Shown: positions 35,160 through 47,766, numbered from the stretch's first letter. The stretch: DNA of 64,000 bases from Piper betle (GCA_033002965.1 JAURVB010014816.1:1-64000); one strand, 5' to 3'. The notes: generated by a model not told the origin, from the letters alone. Numbers and translations are program-made.

Positions 35160-38100
35160 GAGTGGTATGGTGTATATGAGTCAAGGCCCTAGCATACTCC
35201 GGTGTTTAGACCCAGTTGGATGCTAAGTCGCCGCAGCTTTTATTTTTGGCTTTCACTCGTGTTGAGTCTAACTAGGCTTAGGGTTGAATCTCTCGCGAGT
35301 CTAGTTGTTTGTCATGCATGTGGAACCCCTTTTGGATGATCCTAGTACCTACGAGACCCACAGTGTAGTTCCCGAAGTCGCCCTAGCAGCCTTAGGATAA
35401 AAACCCTAAGTGCACGCAACCTGCACTGAGCATAGGCACCCAGGCAGTGCTCTTGTGCCAGCCCCTTTAGGGTTTGGATTTCAGGTTTGGGCCCTAAGGC
35501 GCTAGCTTGGTGCCCTAGCACCCAAATTTGAGATATTTCCCCCTTTTTTCCTCCTGGCACTAAGTCATTGGCCCAGCGCCCTGCCGTCCAATGGTCTGAC
35601 CCGGTCGCTGCATATGGTTTGGTTCAGCTGTCACGTGCCTAAGTTTTTAGGGTTTTCGTGGTCCGGCTTCACAGAGGCCAATGTCCACTTTCACTTCTTT
35701 GTTTATCTACTCTGACCCTAGCCTCTTCCCCACTTCCTCCATAGCCTTCCTAAGCCCTTCCTAACCCTCTTCAAGCCTAGCCAAAGTCCTAGGAGTTGAA
35801 AATCTTCGAGTAAGAAGCCCCAAGAGACCTCCTCCCAGCCCCTTGTGAAGTAAAGGTCTCACACTTTTCCTCATAGCCAACATTTGTGTGTCCTTTTGTT
35901 TCCTGTTATTTTGTGTTTTTATTTTTCTGATATTTTCTTTGGAGAATTTAGAACTAGGTTTCTTTACATTTGGATGTGTATAAAAATAGTTATGAGCTTT
36001 GCAATCTCTATTTGTAGTATGATACGTGTTTCGTAGATAATTTGCATCCCATGTTGTAGGAGTCTATTTTGCATAATTCTTGTTGCATCTTGTTAATCAT
36101 GGATATATCTACAAGTTTGGTCTAGCATGTTTTATATGATTAATCTGTGTTATAAGCATGTATGAGATTCAAAATTGGTCAAAGGTAGTAGCTTTATTGT
36201 TTCCGGTGGCCTATCCACCACTTTCACAAATTTTTCCACCCTATTCTCGTCTGTATTTTGCTGCTACTTTTCTCATGACTTTAGGGTTGCACGTTAGCTA
36301 ATTATTGGTAAATTACCAAGCTAAGATAACATCGTTAAGGGCCCTAAACACGATGGGTGTATTCTGTGTTGTTGATGTGCCTTGTCATGGTCCGAGTTTG
36401 TACTCCTCAGTGAGCTTGATAAATGATTTTAATAAAATTAGTAAAACTCACCTAAGGACCTACTAATTGTCTAGTGGAAACTTATAAGTTTTGGTGTTGA
36501 TTAAAAATCATTTAGGTGGCTAGTCAAACCAATTTTTTGAAGCATGTAGGAATGCAGGGTTAAACCTAGTTCTCTAATTCCAGATGCAAAATCCGAAATC
36601 CTAGTCAAATCATGATGATATTGCATAAAACTTCTCCTAGGCTTTAGGTTTTATCCCAATAACATCATACTAAAATTTAGGAGCCACTGACACAATAGTT
36701 CGCGTTATGATTTTCCCAAGACCCATAGGTCCAGCAAGCTTCGAAAATGACCTGGCCAATGCCTTCCCTTCCCAAGTCCACTCAGGTCCAAATTCTTGGA
36801 GTTTGAACCTTAAATTTTACATGATTCAAGAAAATGTGTTGGCTAACCTTCAGAGTTTACCCATTCCCATTTGGAATCCCCATACCCATGAACGAACCTT
36901 AAGAAAATTAATGCACAGCTTAGGAATACTGTTCCCAGCACCTTAACCCAACCTTAGTGGATTTAGCTTACCATGTTGACTCATGGGCCAATACTTGGTA
37001 ATTTTTGTGCTTAACCCTTAGAGTGTCAGAGCCCACAGGTCCAAATTGAAGCCCATTACAACACCGTTTAGCACATCTGAAAAATCATCCTGTTAATTCT
37101 ATTCGGTTAAAACCATAAGTGTTAGACTTTTCAATAAGTATAGTTGCAACTCTAAACCCTGATTAAGTTACCTAATAGAGTTTAACATGTCATTAATCAC
37201 ATAATTAAGTAAGTGGTGTATTTTAGTATTATGCATGTGTGGAGGCTTTGCCTCATTTTGCGTGTCATATTGGTCGATGAGTGAGTAGGGTTCCCTTTTT
37301 ACTTGTTAGGATGCACAGAGTGAGCTTGCTGAGTTAGGACAAGGAGATCAACTCATCTAAGTCTATAGGATCCTCTTCTTCACCTTTTACTTGGCTATGT
37401 CATTGAGTTTTTATCGAGTTTTAGATGTAGGACAGCGTCAATGGTGTTTTATCGGATCCCTTCGATGTCAAGTCATTTAGTCGAGTTTTGCCCATAGTTT
37501 AATAAAACTTCAATGTTACGATCTCCTGATGGTTTGAGAACTCAAGATCCAAAAATCATATAATATAAGCCCCTACTCAAACCCTTATAAGTCTCTCTCT
37601 CCCTACTAGCAGTGCACCTTCGGGCATGTTGTTGATCTGCCAATGTCATTCCGGGCATGTGCCTAATATCATTGTAAGATCTGGCTTCTGGTTTGGTGTA
37701 GTTGTGTTAATCCAACACCAATTATTCGTGTGATGAGTTGTGGTGATTTGGTTGTAACTGTTTGTGCATTAAAGAAATGTCGATGAAGGAGTATACGCTT
37801 CACACCCCGTGAAGTTCCACATGCAGATAGAGTGTTAGGGTATGATTCTTTGACACTTGATGATGCACTGTGTGTTAAATTTTCGATCTTGGGTATATAG
37901 AATAGGTAACCACGACCCTTGTGTTTTGCTTAATAAAATCATCATCATCTAAATATAAGTTATCTAACTGAAGGTTGTAACTGAGTATAAGAATCAGATC
38001 GTGCATCACAAAAAGCTTAACTTTTTAACTGCAACGATGGTGTGCCTCTTCTATAGTTTAGAGTGATCATGCTGCATTACTCAAAGTCCTCCTCTTTGTT

Positions 38101-38347
38101 GGCGGTGAGGCACTAGCTTTCCCATGGTTTGGAGTACTGATGCTAATAGTCTTTAAGTTTAGGAAGTCGTCTTATGCAGTATGATTAGGATGGATTGTAT
38201 ATAAGCTGTTTAAGATTATTGTCTTAAGCTTCTTGCGGATTGAGATTCGCTTCCGTAAAGTTTGTATGATAGTAGCCAAACAAAAAAATTTTCAAATTAT
38301 AAAATAACAATTCAATTTACCCTCAGACCAAAAAATGAGGTGTTATA
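35160..38347 (+). repeat. LTR-like repeat region
   Basis: The segment ends in gaggtgttata at about 38,337-38,347, one base from the family terminus. The 37,420-37,560 block ('ttatcggatccctt(c)gatgtc...cgatctc') matches the LTR middle at 1,890-2,030, and 36,680-37,230 is the inverted counterpart of 21,600-22,010. No coding domains were seen. Confidence 0.5.
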
Positions 38348-38838
38348 AGTATGCACTTAATTTGTCAAACCTATCAAATTACTACCTGCCAAGAAGATAT
38401 AGAACGTAAATCAATATAGGAATTAAAAGGATTAATAAGAAGTCTCAAAAATACTTTTGTCACTAAAAATAAATATTGAAATACTCAAATGTGTGTGTGT
38501 TTTTTTTAAAAAAAATTTAAAGAATAAAGAGGAACTATAATATGTTGTAGCTCAACTTACCCTTAAATGCTAGTTGAATGGAGAAACTACATGGGCATGT
38601 AGGGAACAACCATATAGCTAACATATAATCCAATAAAGAATATTTAAAAAATAATCTTGTAATAAATATAAAAAGTATAGAAAAATTTGTCTTGAGTTAC
38701 ACTTCTATCCAAGCCTAGACTAACCAATTGATTACATTCATTAACAGATCCAAATCTTTTGCTAGTTTTCCATTCATAGAATTAAAAAGAAATATTTTTG
38801 CACTAACAAAATCAATACCAACGGCCTTTTAGTAGAGC

Positions 38839-39326
38839 TTAGAGATAAATATCACATAGCAATCGATCAGACCAATAGCTGCTAATTAATCCAGGTGCTC
38901 CCTCCAATTGTTTGACCACACACAGAAGCTGATCTCTTGACCAGACAAAATTCATGACTGCCTTTGAACCATTCAAAATTGGTAGGAAGCAACACTTCCA
39001 CTTCTTTAACATAAATTTAGACTCAACCGTAGAAGCAGGAGAAGACTCACCGACGGATAATATTGGCAAATATAGAAATGACATATGGAAATGCGAAGAA
39101 CATAAAAAATGATTGCTTGAATAACCTTGCAACATCTAAATTAGAGCATATGTTAAACTAAAATTTACACTTATTACAACACAACTTCATAATCTTTCAT
39201 AAAGAAAAGCTTGACCATAAACAATAAACTCAAGAGAAGATATAACCAAGGTAGTGATTTTTTACAGGTTCTTACCTTGGTATTATTGTTACAAACAAAC
39301 ACAAACATGCCAATTTTACTTCTTTC
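38839..39326 (-). other. Possible exon pair of an unidentified gene or pseudogene
   Basis: Two plausible minus-strand exons. 39,276-39,326 (17 codons, SKIGMFVFVCNNNTK) is bounded by TTGCCAG and GTAAGAA. An open frame at 38,839-39,135 includes KKWKCCFLPILNGSKAVMN and SRDQLLCVVKQLEGAPGLI and ends in TAA. The composition is less AT-biased than the flanks and looks protein-like, but no family was recognised. The Copia element is inserted 18 bp upstream of the small exon. Confidence 0.25.
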
Positions 39327-39343
39327 CTGGCAATTATTCTTAG

Positions 39344-39474
39344 TGTTAATATTTGTAATTATGAATATTAATGATATATAGCCTATTGTCGCACTCAAAA
39401 TATCAAAGGAATTTTAGGATACCAAACAGAAGTAAATATTTGTTGCACCATTAAAAATGAAGGGCCTCAAAACA

Positions 39475-39509
<35 letters not shown>

Positions 39510-39888
39510 TCATTTGCCACATACTAAAAATAGAGAGAAAAAAGAGAAAGAAATAGAAAAGGAATATAGAAATAAAAAGAGGGAAAATATTATTTACTAG
39601 TTTAATCTTAAATAGAGTATTGAGATAGAAAAACCTTATAATCTCAATTGTATAGGTTGTGTGAGTAATCTTCTTGTACATCTCTATGTATTTGATGTGT
39701 GTAATCTTTGGTTGAAGTAGTGAATTGTCCATTGTTGTCCCATGGTTTTTGACTCTCGATGAAAAAGAGAGTTTTCTACGATAAATCTCTGTTCTTTTGT
39801 TTTGGTTTTATCTTATTTCTCAGGCATTATTTTCCCATATCTTGTGTTCATTGTTGTTGATCTCCAACTTTGGGGATTTTTCTCAATA
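39344..39888 (+). repeat. 5' LTR of the Copia element
   Basis: Starts TGTTAATATT and ends ...GATTTTTCTCAATA (terminal CA mutated to TA; the 3' LTR keeps CA). It contains a (TA)n run at about 39,478-39,506 and a 'cttgtgttc(a/g)tt' block near the end shared with the 3' LTR. Confidence 0.9.
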
Positions 39889-39949
39889 ATTAGCGCCTTC
39901 TGTGGGAATTTTGGTCTCATTTAATTGGATCTTGATTTGAGTAGGAGTC

Positions 39950-42900
39950 ATGGTGGACACTTCCAAGACTAGGAACATTGAGAAATTTGATGGAATAGAG
40001 TAGCATTAGTGGAGGATGCAGATTAAGGATCATCTATACAAGAAGCAACTACATCAACAGTTTGTAGGTACCAAGCTAGAGGTGAAGTCAGCTGAGGAGT
40101 AGGCCTTATTGGATAAGTGAGGCTTAGCTACTATCCAATTGTGTTTAACATAGTCAGTGGTGTTTAATATCTCCAAGCAGACAATCATCAAAGGGTAAAT
40201 GGATGCATTAGCTGGTATATATGAGAAGTCATCAACCTTAAACATGTTATTTTTGTTGAGGAAGCTTATCTATTTAAGGATGCTCGAAGCTAAATCTATC
40301 ACTAATCATTTAAATGATTTCAATAAAATTTGGGCACTTGAATTTGTAGAGATGACCTTTAATGAAGATATTAAATCTTTAATGTTCATGTGTTTTTTGT
40401 CAAAGAGTTAGGATATGGTAATTACATCTATAAGTAATGCATCAAAAGAGCAACTGAAGTTTGATGAAGTGCTAAGTGCAATCTTGAATCAGGAGATTAT
40501 GAAGGAGAGCATGGTAGATAGCACACCATTCATCTTGGGCACAACTTTGTCTGTGGACAAAGGCAACAACAAAGAAAGAAGAAGAGGTCAAAGTAGAGGT
40601 CCTAAGAACCGACCCAAAGGAAAATTCAAAGGTAAGCTTACTTGTTGGATTTGTGACAAGGAAGGACATGTAAAGAAGGATTGTCCCGAGCGAGTCAAGA
40701 ATATAGCGAATGTTGTAGATGGTCATGAAAGGAACTTTGTTTATTTGTTCATGATGATTAAAAAACAAATACATGATATATTGATTTCATTGTACTTCTC
40801 ACAAAGAATGGTTTTGTGATTTTTTCAAGAGTGAATTTGTATATGTAATAATTGTCAATGGTCAGAAGGGCAAAATTGAAGGTATGGGAATAATTTATTT
40901 GATGATGAATGATGAAGGTAAATTTATTCTTAAGGAGGTCAGGTATATACCTAAATTAAAGAAGAATCATATATCTGTTAACAAGCTGGATCAATAAGGT
41001 TATAGGATTACATTCAAAAATAATTAGTGGAAGATTAGCAAAGGAGCATTGGTGGTGATTAGGGAAGGCAGTGAGCACACTTTACCCTTTGTCTACCAAG
41101 GTAGATCCATTTATTTTTTGGTTGTTGAAAAGAATGACATAACAACTTTATAGCATAGAAGGCTTGGTCACTTGAGCGAGAGTGGGATGAGGATCTTACA
41201 TTCCAAGAAGGTTTTGACAGGCATAATTGATCCTAACTTTGGTTTTGTAAACATTGTGTTTTAGGTAAACAGAAACATGTCAGCTTCACGAAGAATGGGC
41301 GAGAGATGAAATCCAAAAAGGTTGGAGTTGGTTCATATGGATGTTTGGTGGCCAGTCCATGGGAAATCTTTTGGAGGTAATTTCTATTTTGTTACCTGCA
41401 TTGATTATTTTAGTAGGAAGACACAGATCTATACTTTAAGAAAAAATCAAAAGTCTTTAGCATTTTCAACATATGAAAAACCCGAGTTGAGAATTAAATA
41501 GGTTTAAGATTGAAATGTCTTCTATCGGATCACGGCAGAGAATATTGTAATAAGGAATTTGACTCCTATTGTGAAAAGGGTGGAATTAGAAGGATCAAGA
41601 CAGTGCCAAGGACACCACAATAGAATGGGGTGGCAAACAGAATGAACAGGATCATCCTAGAGCGAGTGAGAAGCATGAGAGTTCATGGTGGACTCCCTTT
41701 GCATCTTTGGGGTCCCACTATGGATACAACTATCTATCTAATCAACCGAAGTCCATCAAACATCGTAGATGGAAAAATACCGGAAGAGTTATGGACTAGT
41801 AAGAAAGTTGGCTATTCTTTTCTTAAGGTCCTTGGTTGTATTGCATATGCACATGTTGATAAGGAATCAAGAAAGAAGCTTGATTCAAAATCCTTCAAGT
41901 GTGTATTTCTTGGATATGGGGATGATGAGTATAGTTACCGGATGTGGGATTTTGAGAACAACAAGGTGTTTCGAAGGTGGGATGTTGTATTCAATGAAGA
42001 GTGCATGTACAAAAATAGGAAGAAAAAAAGAGTGAGGAGTCCAAAGAAAAGGAGTATATGGAGCTTGATGAGACAGATGAAGAGATACCAAGTGTTGAAA
42101 ATCAAGGATTTGTTCCATGTGATGTAGAACAATTATTTTCTAAGAAGACAGAACAAGAAGGTGAATCACAGGCTAATCAACCAAATGATGATGAATCAGA
42201 TTCTGAATATTATGATGCACAAGTTGAAATTGATAACTCAAAGCCACCACAAAAGATAGTTGTTCCTCCCAAACCAAGGAGGAGCATAAGGGTCAGGAAG
42301 TTTACTCAGAAATTAAATTTAATTGTACAACGTATTTTGTATACTGATGCAGGAGAACTAGAATCCTATGATGAAGCCATGAGTGACAAAGCTCATTTGA
42401 AGTGGGAGTTGCCCATGAAGGACGAAATGTCATCATTGGCGAAAAACATGGGAGTTGGTGAAGTTGCCACAAAAAGGAAGGTTCTACAAAACAAGTGGAT
42501 CTATTGAGTCAAGTATGAAACTGGTGGTGTACAAGGTATAAGGCAAGACTTGTGGTAAAAGGTTTTGGTCAAAGAGAAAAATTGATTTTCATGATATATT
42601 TGCACTTGTTGTAACAATGACTTCTATTAGAATTATTTGAGTGTTGTGGCTGTAAAGGGGTTGTATTTAAAACAACTTGATGTAAATACAACTTTTCTTC
42701 ATGGTGATTTGGAGGAGGAGAACTATATAGAACAACCAAAAAGATTTGTAGTTAAAGGTAAAGAAAATATGGTGTGCAAATTGAAGAGGAGTCTATATGG
42801 ACTCAAACAAGCACCAAGACAATGGTATTTGAAATTTGACAAGTTTATCTTAGATAATGGATTCGCTAGGAGTAATTTTGACCACTGTGTATATCTACAA

Positions 42901-43890
42901 AAGTTTAATGATGGCAATTACATTATTTTAACTTTGTATGTTGATGACATGTTTGTTGCAGGGATTTGTATGAAGAAAATCTTTAATCTCAAAATGAGGT
43001 TAGCCAAGAGCTTTTCCATGAAGGACATAGGTGAAGCAAAATTTCTTGGGATGTAAATTACCTGAAACAAGAAGAGCAAAAAGTTATGGTTATCTCAAGA
43101 AGGGTATGTGAAGAAAGTGCTTTAGAGATTTAACATGAATGAATCTAAGCCTATGATTACTACTTTGGGTAGTAAATTCCAATTGTCCAATGAACAAGTG
43201 CTAAGAATGATAAGGATAAATCTCACATGCAAATGGTGCCTTATGCTTCAGCTTTTGGAAGTCTTCTGTATGCTATGATGAGTAGAAGACCAGATATTAC
43301 ACATGCAGTGGGAGTAGTGAGTAGATTCATGAAGAACCCAAAAAAAGAACACTAGAAGGCAGTGAAATAGATTTTCAGGTACTTGAAATGAACTTCTAAT
43401 TTCTGTTTGTGTTTTGAGAGTGATAATATTGATGTGTAAGGTTATTTGGACTCACCATGTTGGAAATAGAGACAATGATAGGAATACATCAGGATACATC
43501 TTTACAGTTAGTGGAGCCGCAGTGAGCTGGGTTTCCAAATTGCAAAAGATAGTTGTTCTATCTTCATCTGAAGCTGAATATGTGGCTGCTATAAAAGCTA
43601 GCAAGGAGTATATTTATATTAAAACTTTAATGAATAAGTTAGGCTTTAATGGGGTTGATTATAGGTTGTTTAGTGATAGTCAAAGTGCAATCCAATTAGC
43701 CAAGAACTCAGCATTTCATTCTAGGACTAAGCATATTCGGTTAAGGTAGCATTTTATCAAATCTTTGTTAGAAGAAGATAAATTGAAGTTAGAGAAGATT
43801 GATGGAAAAAAGAATCCTGCAGACTTGTTGACTAAACTGGTGGAAGGACAAAAGTTGAGTTTGTGCTCAACTTTAGTGAACTTGTACTAA
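39950..43890 (+). pseudogene. Copia gag-pol polyprotein, decayed
   Basis: Begins at ATG 39,950 (MVDTSKTRNIEKFDG) and soon meets stops. The UBN2-type gag core follows (YEKSSTLNMLFLLRKL, SITNHLNDFNKI), then the zinc knuckle CWICDKEGHVKKDC (40,643-40,684). Integrase has an HRRLGHLS...C-x2-C region near 41,155-41,260 and the LVHMDVWWPV segment near 41,325, then ANRMNRIILERVRSM at 41,630. Reverse transcriptase reads LKQLDVNTTFLHGDLEE, SLYGLKQAPRQWY and YVDDM (42,937-42,951), followed by a stop. RNase H has SSSEAEYVA and LFSDSQSAIQLAKN, and the frame ends near 43,890. The domain order with integrase before RT is diagnostic of Copia. At least several in-frame stops and shifts are present. Confidence 0.9.
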
Positions 43891-43973
43891 ATGCAGGTGA
43901 AAGACTTGTACGACGAACAAGTAGAGGAAAAATTAAGATTGGTGTGCTCCAATTGGACTGAAAGTGGGAAGAT

Positions 43974-44490
43974 TGTTAATATTTATAATTATGAATATCA
44001 ATGATATATACACTTGGAATACCAAAGGAATCTTGGGATATCAAAGAAAGGTGACAGTTTGTTGTACCATTGAAGATGATGCGTCTCAAAGCATCTATAT
44101 ATATATATATAGATTCATTGCCTCATTCTAAAAATAGAGAAAAAAATAGAAAAAAATAGAAAATGAATATAGAAATAAGAAGAGGGAAAATATTATTCAC
44201 TAGTTTAATCTTATACATGGTATTGAGATAGAGATATCTTATAATCTCAATTATATAGGTTGTGTGAGTAATCTTCTTTTATATATCTATATATTTGATG
44301 GTTATAATTTTTAGTTGAAATAGTAAATTATTCGTAGTTATCCAGTGGTTTTTGACTCTTGATAAAAAAGAGGGGTTTTCACATTAAATCTTTATTTTTC
44401 GTTTTTGTTTTATATTATTTTTCGGGTATAATTTTTTCATATCTTGTGTTCGTTTTTGTTGATTTTCAATTCAGGGGATTTTTCTCAACA
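43974..44490 (+). repeat. 3' LTR of the Copia element
   Basis: Starts TGTTAATATT and ends ...TTTTTCTCAACA, aligning end to end with 39,344-39,888. It is about 28 bp shorter, partly from a shorter (TA)n run (44,096-44,112). Confidence 0.9.
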
Positions 44491-44744
44491 CTTAGCAGGA
44501 TGGTTTACATGCCTTATATGTAAAGACTATCCATGCCTTTTTTGTTGTTAATTTTGTTCTTTGCATTGAAATCTTTACACATGCAACCTATCTTGCAAAC
44601 AACATTTGGAGTTTAAGGTGAATTACAAAGGTTGATTTAAACAATGAAGAACAAACATTGATCAAAATTTCCTATCAAGGCCTGATCTGATGAGAAGAAT
44701 TACGCACACTACCAAATAATAGAGAGGGAAAAAAGGATTCTACT

Positions 44745-44872
44745 AGTGAAAAGAGTAAACCAGAAGAAGCTGCTTGAGGAAAACAGCCCTCTTTGTTCCC
44801 CGCAAACCTCTCAGAGAACACAATCAATACCGTCCCTGCCGTAATAGTCGATGGTCGGTTGGAGGAGAAGGG
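44745..44872 (-). pseudogene. Fragment of 60S ribosomal protein eL6
   Basis: The minus strand reads SSNRPSTITAGTVLIVFSER, FAGNK and ASSGLLF in one frame and RAVFLKQL in a second. This matches the eL6 core, in which an ASITPGTVLI-type segment is followed by a GRF-x-GKR-x-VFLKQL loop and SGLLLV. Two small indels and a missing N-terminus and C-terminus mark it as a relic of a processed copy or old duplicate. About 45 residues are recognisable. It is about 500 bp from the 3' end of CYT1. Confidence 0.5.
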
Positions 44873-45039
44873 TGCATCGCTTGCAAAGAGTGGCAAAACC
44901 AGACAGTTTCAAAGTTGCTCTCCGACTGTGAAGGAGGGTGATAGATTTCCCTTAAAATTATGTAGCTTCAAACGTAGTCATGGCGAGCAAATACAAGCTT
45001 GTATTCTATGTGACAAATAATAATGTGTGCTTGAGTCAA

Positions 45040-45362
45040 ATTTTGAATCAAATTTTAATAAAAACTTAAATTGCCCTTAAAATTTTTTAGATATGTTGTC
45101 TCTAAAATTGCTGCATATAAGTGTATGGTTTTCATCTATTTTTACTTGTTCCTCTTTCCAATAAATAGACCTCTTTCCATAAACAAAATTGCAAAATTCT
45201 GCATGAAAAACAATTTATGCGTAGTAGGAGCAAACTACAACACATCATTTTACACCTTGAACCCTCTCAATTAAAATTTTTTTACCAACATAAGAAGCAG
45301 AGACATTTATTACACAAACAAATCTGTAAACAAAAGTTTTTTTTATGTTTGAAGCCTACCCA
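45040..45362 (-). other. Probable 3' UTR and downstream region of CYT1
   Basis: AT-rich sequence immediately after the CYT1 stop codon on the minus strand. AATAAA-like words occur on the minus strand near 45,163-45,170 (reverse of 'tttccaataaata' context is weak), so the cleavage site is not fixed. Confidence 0.4.
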
Positions 45363-46818
45363 TCACATTACAATTTCAGGCTTCAAAATGTTGGACTTGA
45401 TCTCCTTGTGAGGAAGAACCACACCTCCATTACTGTAAATCTCATCACAGACATGCACATCTTCTCCAAGGATGGTCATGTTCTCAATGCGAGCCCACTG
45501 CCCAACTGTGGAGTGCCACCCAATAATACTATTGGAGACACAAGAATGCTTCTTTATACGAGCCTTACGCATAACAGTGCAGCTTGACAGCCTAACTCCC
45601 GACTCCACAACACAACCTGGCCCAATGGCCACATCTGGACCAATCAAGCACCCCTCCCCTATCACTGCACTCTCATGGACTAGCACATTACCAACAATAT
45701 GAGCTCCACTAGCAAGTTTTGAAGAAGACTTCCTCCTAAGTGAGTCTAGATATAGTCCGAGTCCTGTGATGTAATCCTTGGGTTGCCCTATGTCCATCCA
45801 GAAACCTGGCAAGACCATGGCATATAGCTTTTGTTCCGCAGCTATACGAGGAAAGACCTCTTTCTCAATTGAAGTGGGTTTTAGTTGAATCCGGTCGAGA
45901 ACAGATGGGTTGAGCAGGTAAATCCCAGCATTGATCTTGTTGCCCACGAATATTTTTGGTTTCTCCACAAATCTCTCAACTTTTCCGGTCTCTTCCTCCA
46001 TTACAACCACACCGTATTTCGATGGCTCATCAACCTATGCAAAAGAAGAGTCTCAGTATACAATCATTTTTGTTAAAATCTAGCGTGGCCCAAAATTAAT
46101 GGACTGTTTTATGTGATCCCAGTAGTACCTTGGTCACCATGATTGATGCTTCTCCACCGTGTGATTTGTGGAATTGAATCATCTCCTTGAGGGGATACTC
46201 ACTGATAACGTCACTGTTGAGGACAAAGAAAGGTTCCCCAGATTCGTCTAAAAGCTTGTCTCTAGCTAGAGCAAGGGGTCCGGCTGTCCCAAGTGGCTCG
46301 GTCTCTCGTGAGCAAGTTATCTTAATGTCAAGCTTACTCTCGAAATCTTTCAAGAAGTTGAGCATAACCTTGAAAAACAGTAAAATATTTTGCTATTGCT
46401 GATTTCAGGCAGACCGATTAGATCAATCAAAAGACAGCTCAAGTTTTTTCTTTCTTTTACCTCTGGCTGGTAATTGATGGCTAATACCACCTCGGTTACA
46501 CCAATGGCTTTGAGAGCTTCAATCTGAGAAATAGTGACAGAACACCCAATCAAACAGTTGGAAGCAAAACACAAGTAAGAAGGAGAATGGAAATAAAAAT
46601 TGTAGCTAGAGCGTGAAAATTGATAACAATATGAAACCTTGCAACCAAATCGGGTTACTGCAAGCTCCAAAGAAAATAAAAATTGGTCACTGCATTATAA
46701 CAAATACCTGGTGGAGAATCATGGGCTTGTTTGCAAAATCAACAAGAGGCTTTGGGAAACTGAGCGTCAAAGGCCTTAGTCTCGTACCAAATCCCCCCAC
46801 AAGGATAAGGGCCTTCAT
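45363..46818 (-). CDS. CYT1: Mannose-1-phosphate guanylyltransferase (GDP-mannose pyrophosphorylase)
   Basis: Four coding exons, 46708-46818, 46461-46523, 46129-46368 and 45363-46034, join to 1,086 bp, 361 aa, exactly the usual plant length. The enzyme makes GDP-mannose from GTP and mannose-1-phosphate in the cytosol, feeding ascorbate synthesis, N-glycosylation, GPI anchors and cell-wall polymers. The N-terminal nucleotidyltransferase signature [19 protein letters not shown] (9-27) is intact, followed by [35 protein letters not shown] and FFVLNSDVI. The C-terminal left-handed beta-helix of hexapeptide repeats ([20 protein letters not shown]) ends in the conserved [15 protein letters not shown] and EIVM. 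All borders are GT/AG. No defect is seen. It is the orthologue of Arabidopsis CYT1/VTC1 by close motif identity. Confidence 0.97.
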
Positions 46819-46841
46819 CTTATGATACTATATTTTAACTC

Positions 46842-47617
46842 CTACAAATCGTGCAAAAGCACCAGTTCAAACATTCAATACTTGAAGAAAACGTGGAAGA
46901 AGAAGCAAGCAAATCGACAGACATACATTATATAGCTACTTCACATATTGAATCAATCTTCCAAAAAGAAGCCGGTAAGAGCAGGGGACTATCTAATTTA
47001 GTTGTATGTAGTTCAATAGCAATTTGAGCAGAAGACCATGGTACAGAGGATATACCCAGCACAAAGGACCACTACCCAGATAAATTCAAGGCAAAAAATG
47101 AAGGTGCTTGGTAGAAAACGATAGACCCGAATGAACAATCTTGTGATCACTTTCACTAATCATGCGTTGTTTGGGAGAGAGCAAATGAAAAACCTCTTTT
47201 ATGAACAGAATTATCAATTGACTTTGAGGGAAGAAAAAGCTGCCCAAAGAAAATATAAGCATATTCGCCCCAAATCCTCATAACAAGAGAAAGTCATTCG
47301 AAACTCAATCTTAAAATCCCAATGATTATCAGACGTTCTCTAGATAAGGAGGTGAAAGATCTCATATCTGTTCAACAATATATGCACAAAGTGAGCCAGA
47401 TCCGATATCCGGACGACTATAAACTGTCATATATCCGCTGCCAGAATTCAATTTTCATAGATCTATCTCATGCAAATTGCAATATCAAATTCACGTAACT
47501 AGTAACAGACCACACTTCAATCCAGCCCTCCCAGGTGAAGATTGAAATTCAAGGACACAAACACGACGTGGGCAGCAATTAAAAAACGAAAACAGCTACA
47601 ACAGTAGAAAGACAAAC
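46842..47617 (-). other. Predicted 5'-UTR intron of CYT1
   Basis: Donor ...GAAAACAG|GTTTGTC at 47,617 and acceptor ...ATTTGTAG|GAGTT at 46,842, 23 bp before the ATG. The region has no coding potential and has intron-like AT-rich sequence. 5'-UTR introns are common in constitutively expressed plant genes. An alternative donor (TTTTG|GTAAGT) lies about 25 bp upstream. Confidence 0.55.
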
Positions 47618-47741
47618 CTGTTTTCAATCGCCACTTACCAAAATAACCAGGCTTCTTGCACTCCTCTCCTTAGACCAACAAGAAGAATAAAAAAGCTAAG
47701 GAGGAATTTGAATGGGATGTCAAAGGGTGGAATATTGAGGG

Positions 47742-47750
47742 TATTTTATA
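47742..47750 (-). promoter_or_regulatory. TATA box of CYT1
   Basis: The minus strand reads TATAAAATA. Transcription would start about 30 bp below (near 47,715), giving a short leader exon of about 100 bp before the 5'-UTR intron. A long (CT)n tract on the minus strand (47,767-47,797) lies just upstream, like plant core-promoter Y patches. Confidence 0.55.
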
Positions 47751-47765
47751 GGGGGAGAAGAAGAG

Positions 47766-47766
<1 letters not shown>

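Larger units (their letters stand above)
39344..44490 (+). mobile_element. Full-length Copia LTR retrotransposon (Tork/Tnt1-like), defective
   Basis: 5,147 bp, bounded by a perfect 5-bp duplication CTTAG (39,339-39,343 and 44,491-44,495). LTRs are 39,344-39,888 and 43,974-44,490, followed by gag-pol in Copia order: gag, CCHC, protease remnant, integrase, reverse transcriptase, RNase H. A purine-rich tract (AAAGTGGGAAGA) directly precedes the 3' LTR. Premature stops and frameshifts through gag, protease and integrase mean it cannot make its own proteins. The LTRs differ by scattered substitutions and indels, so the insertion is not recent. Confidence 0.92.
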
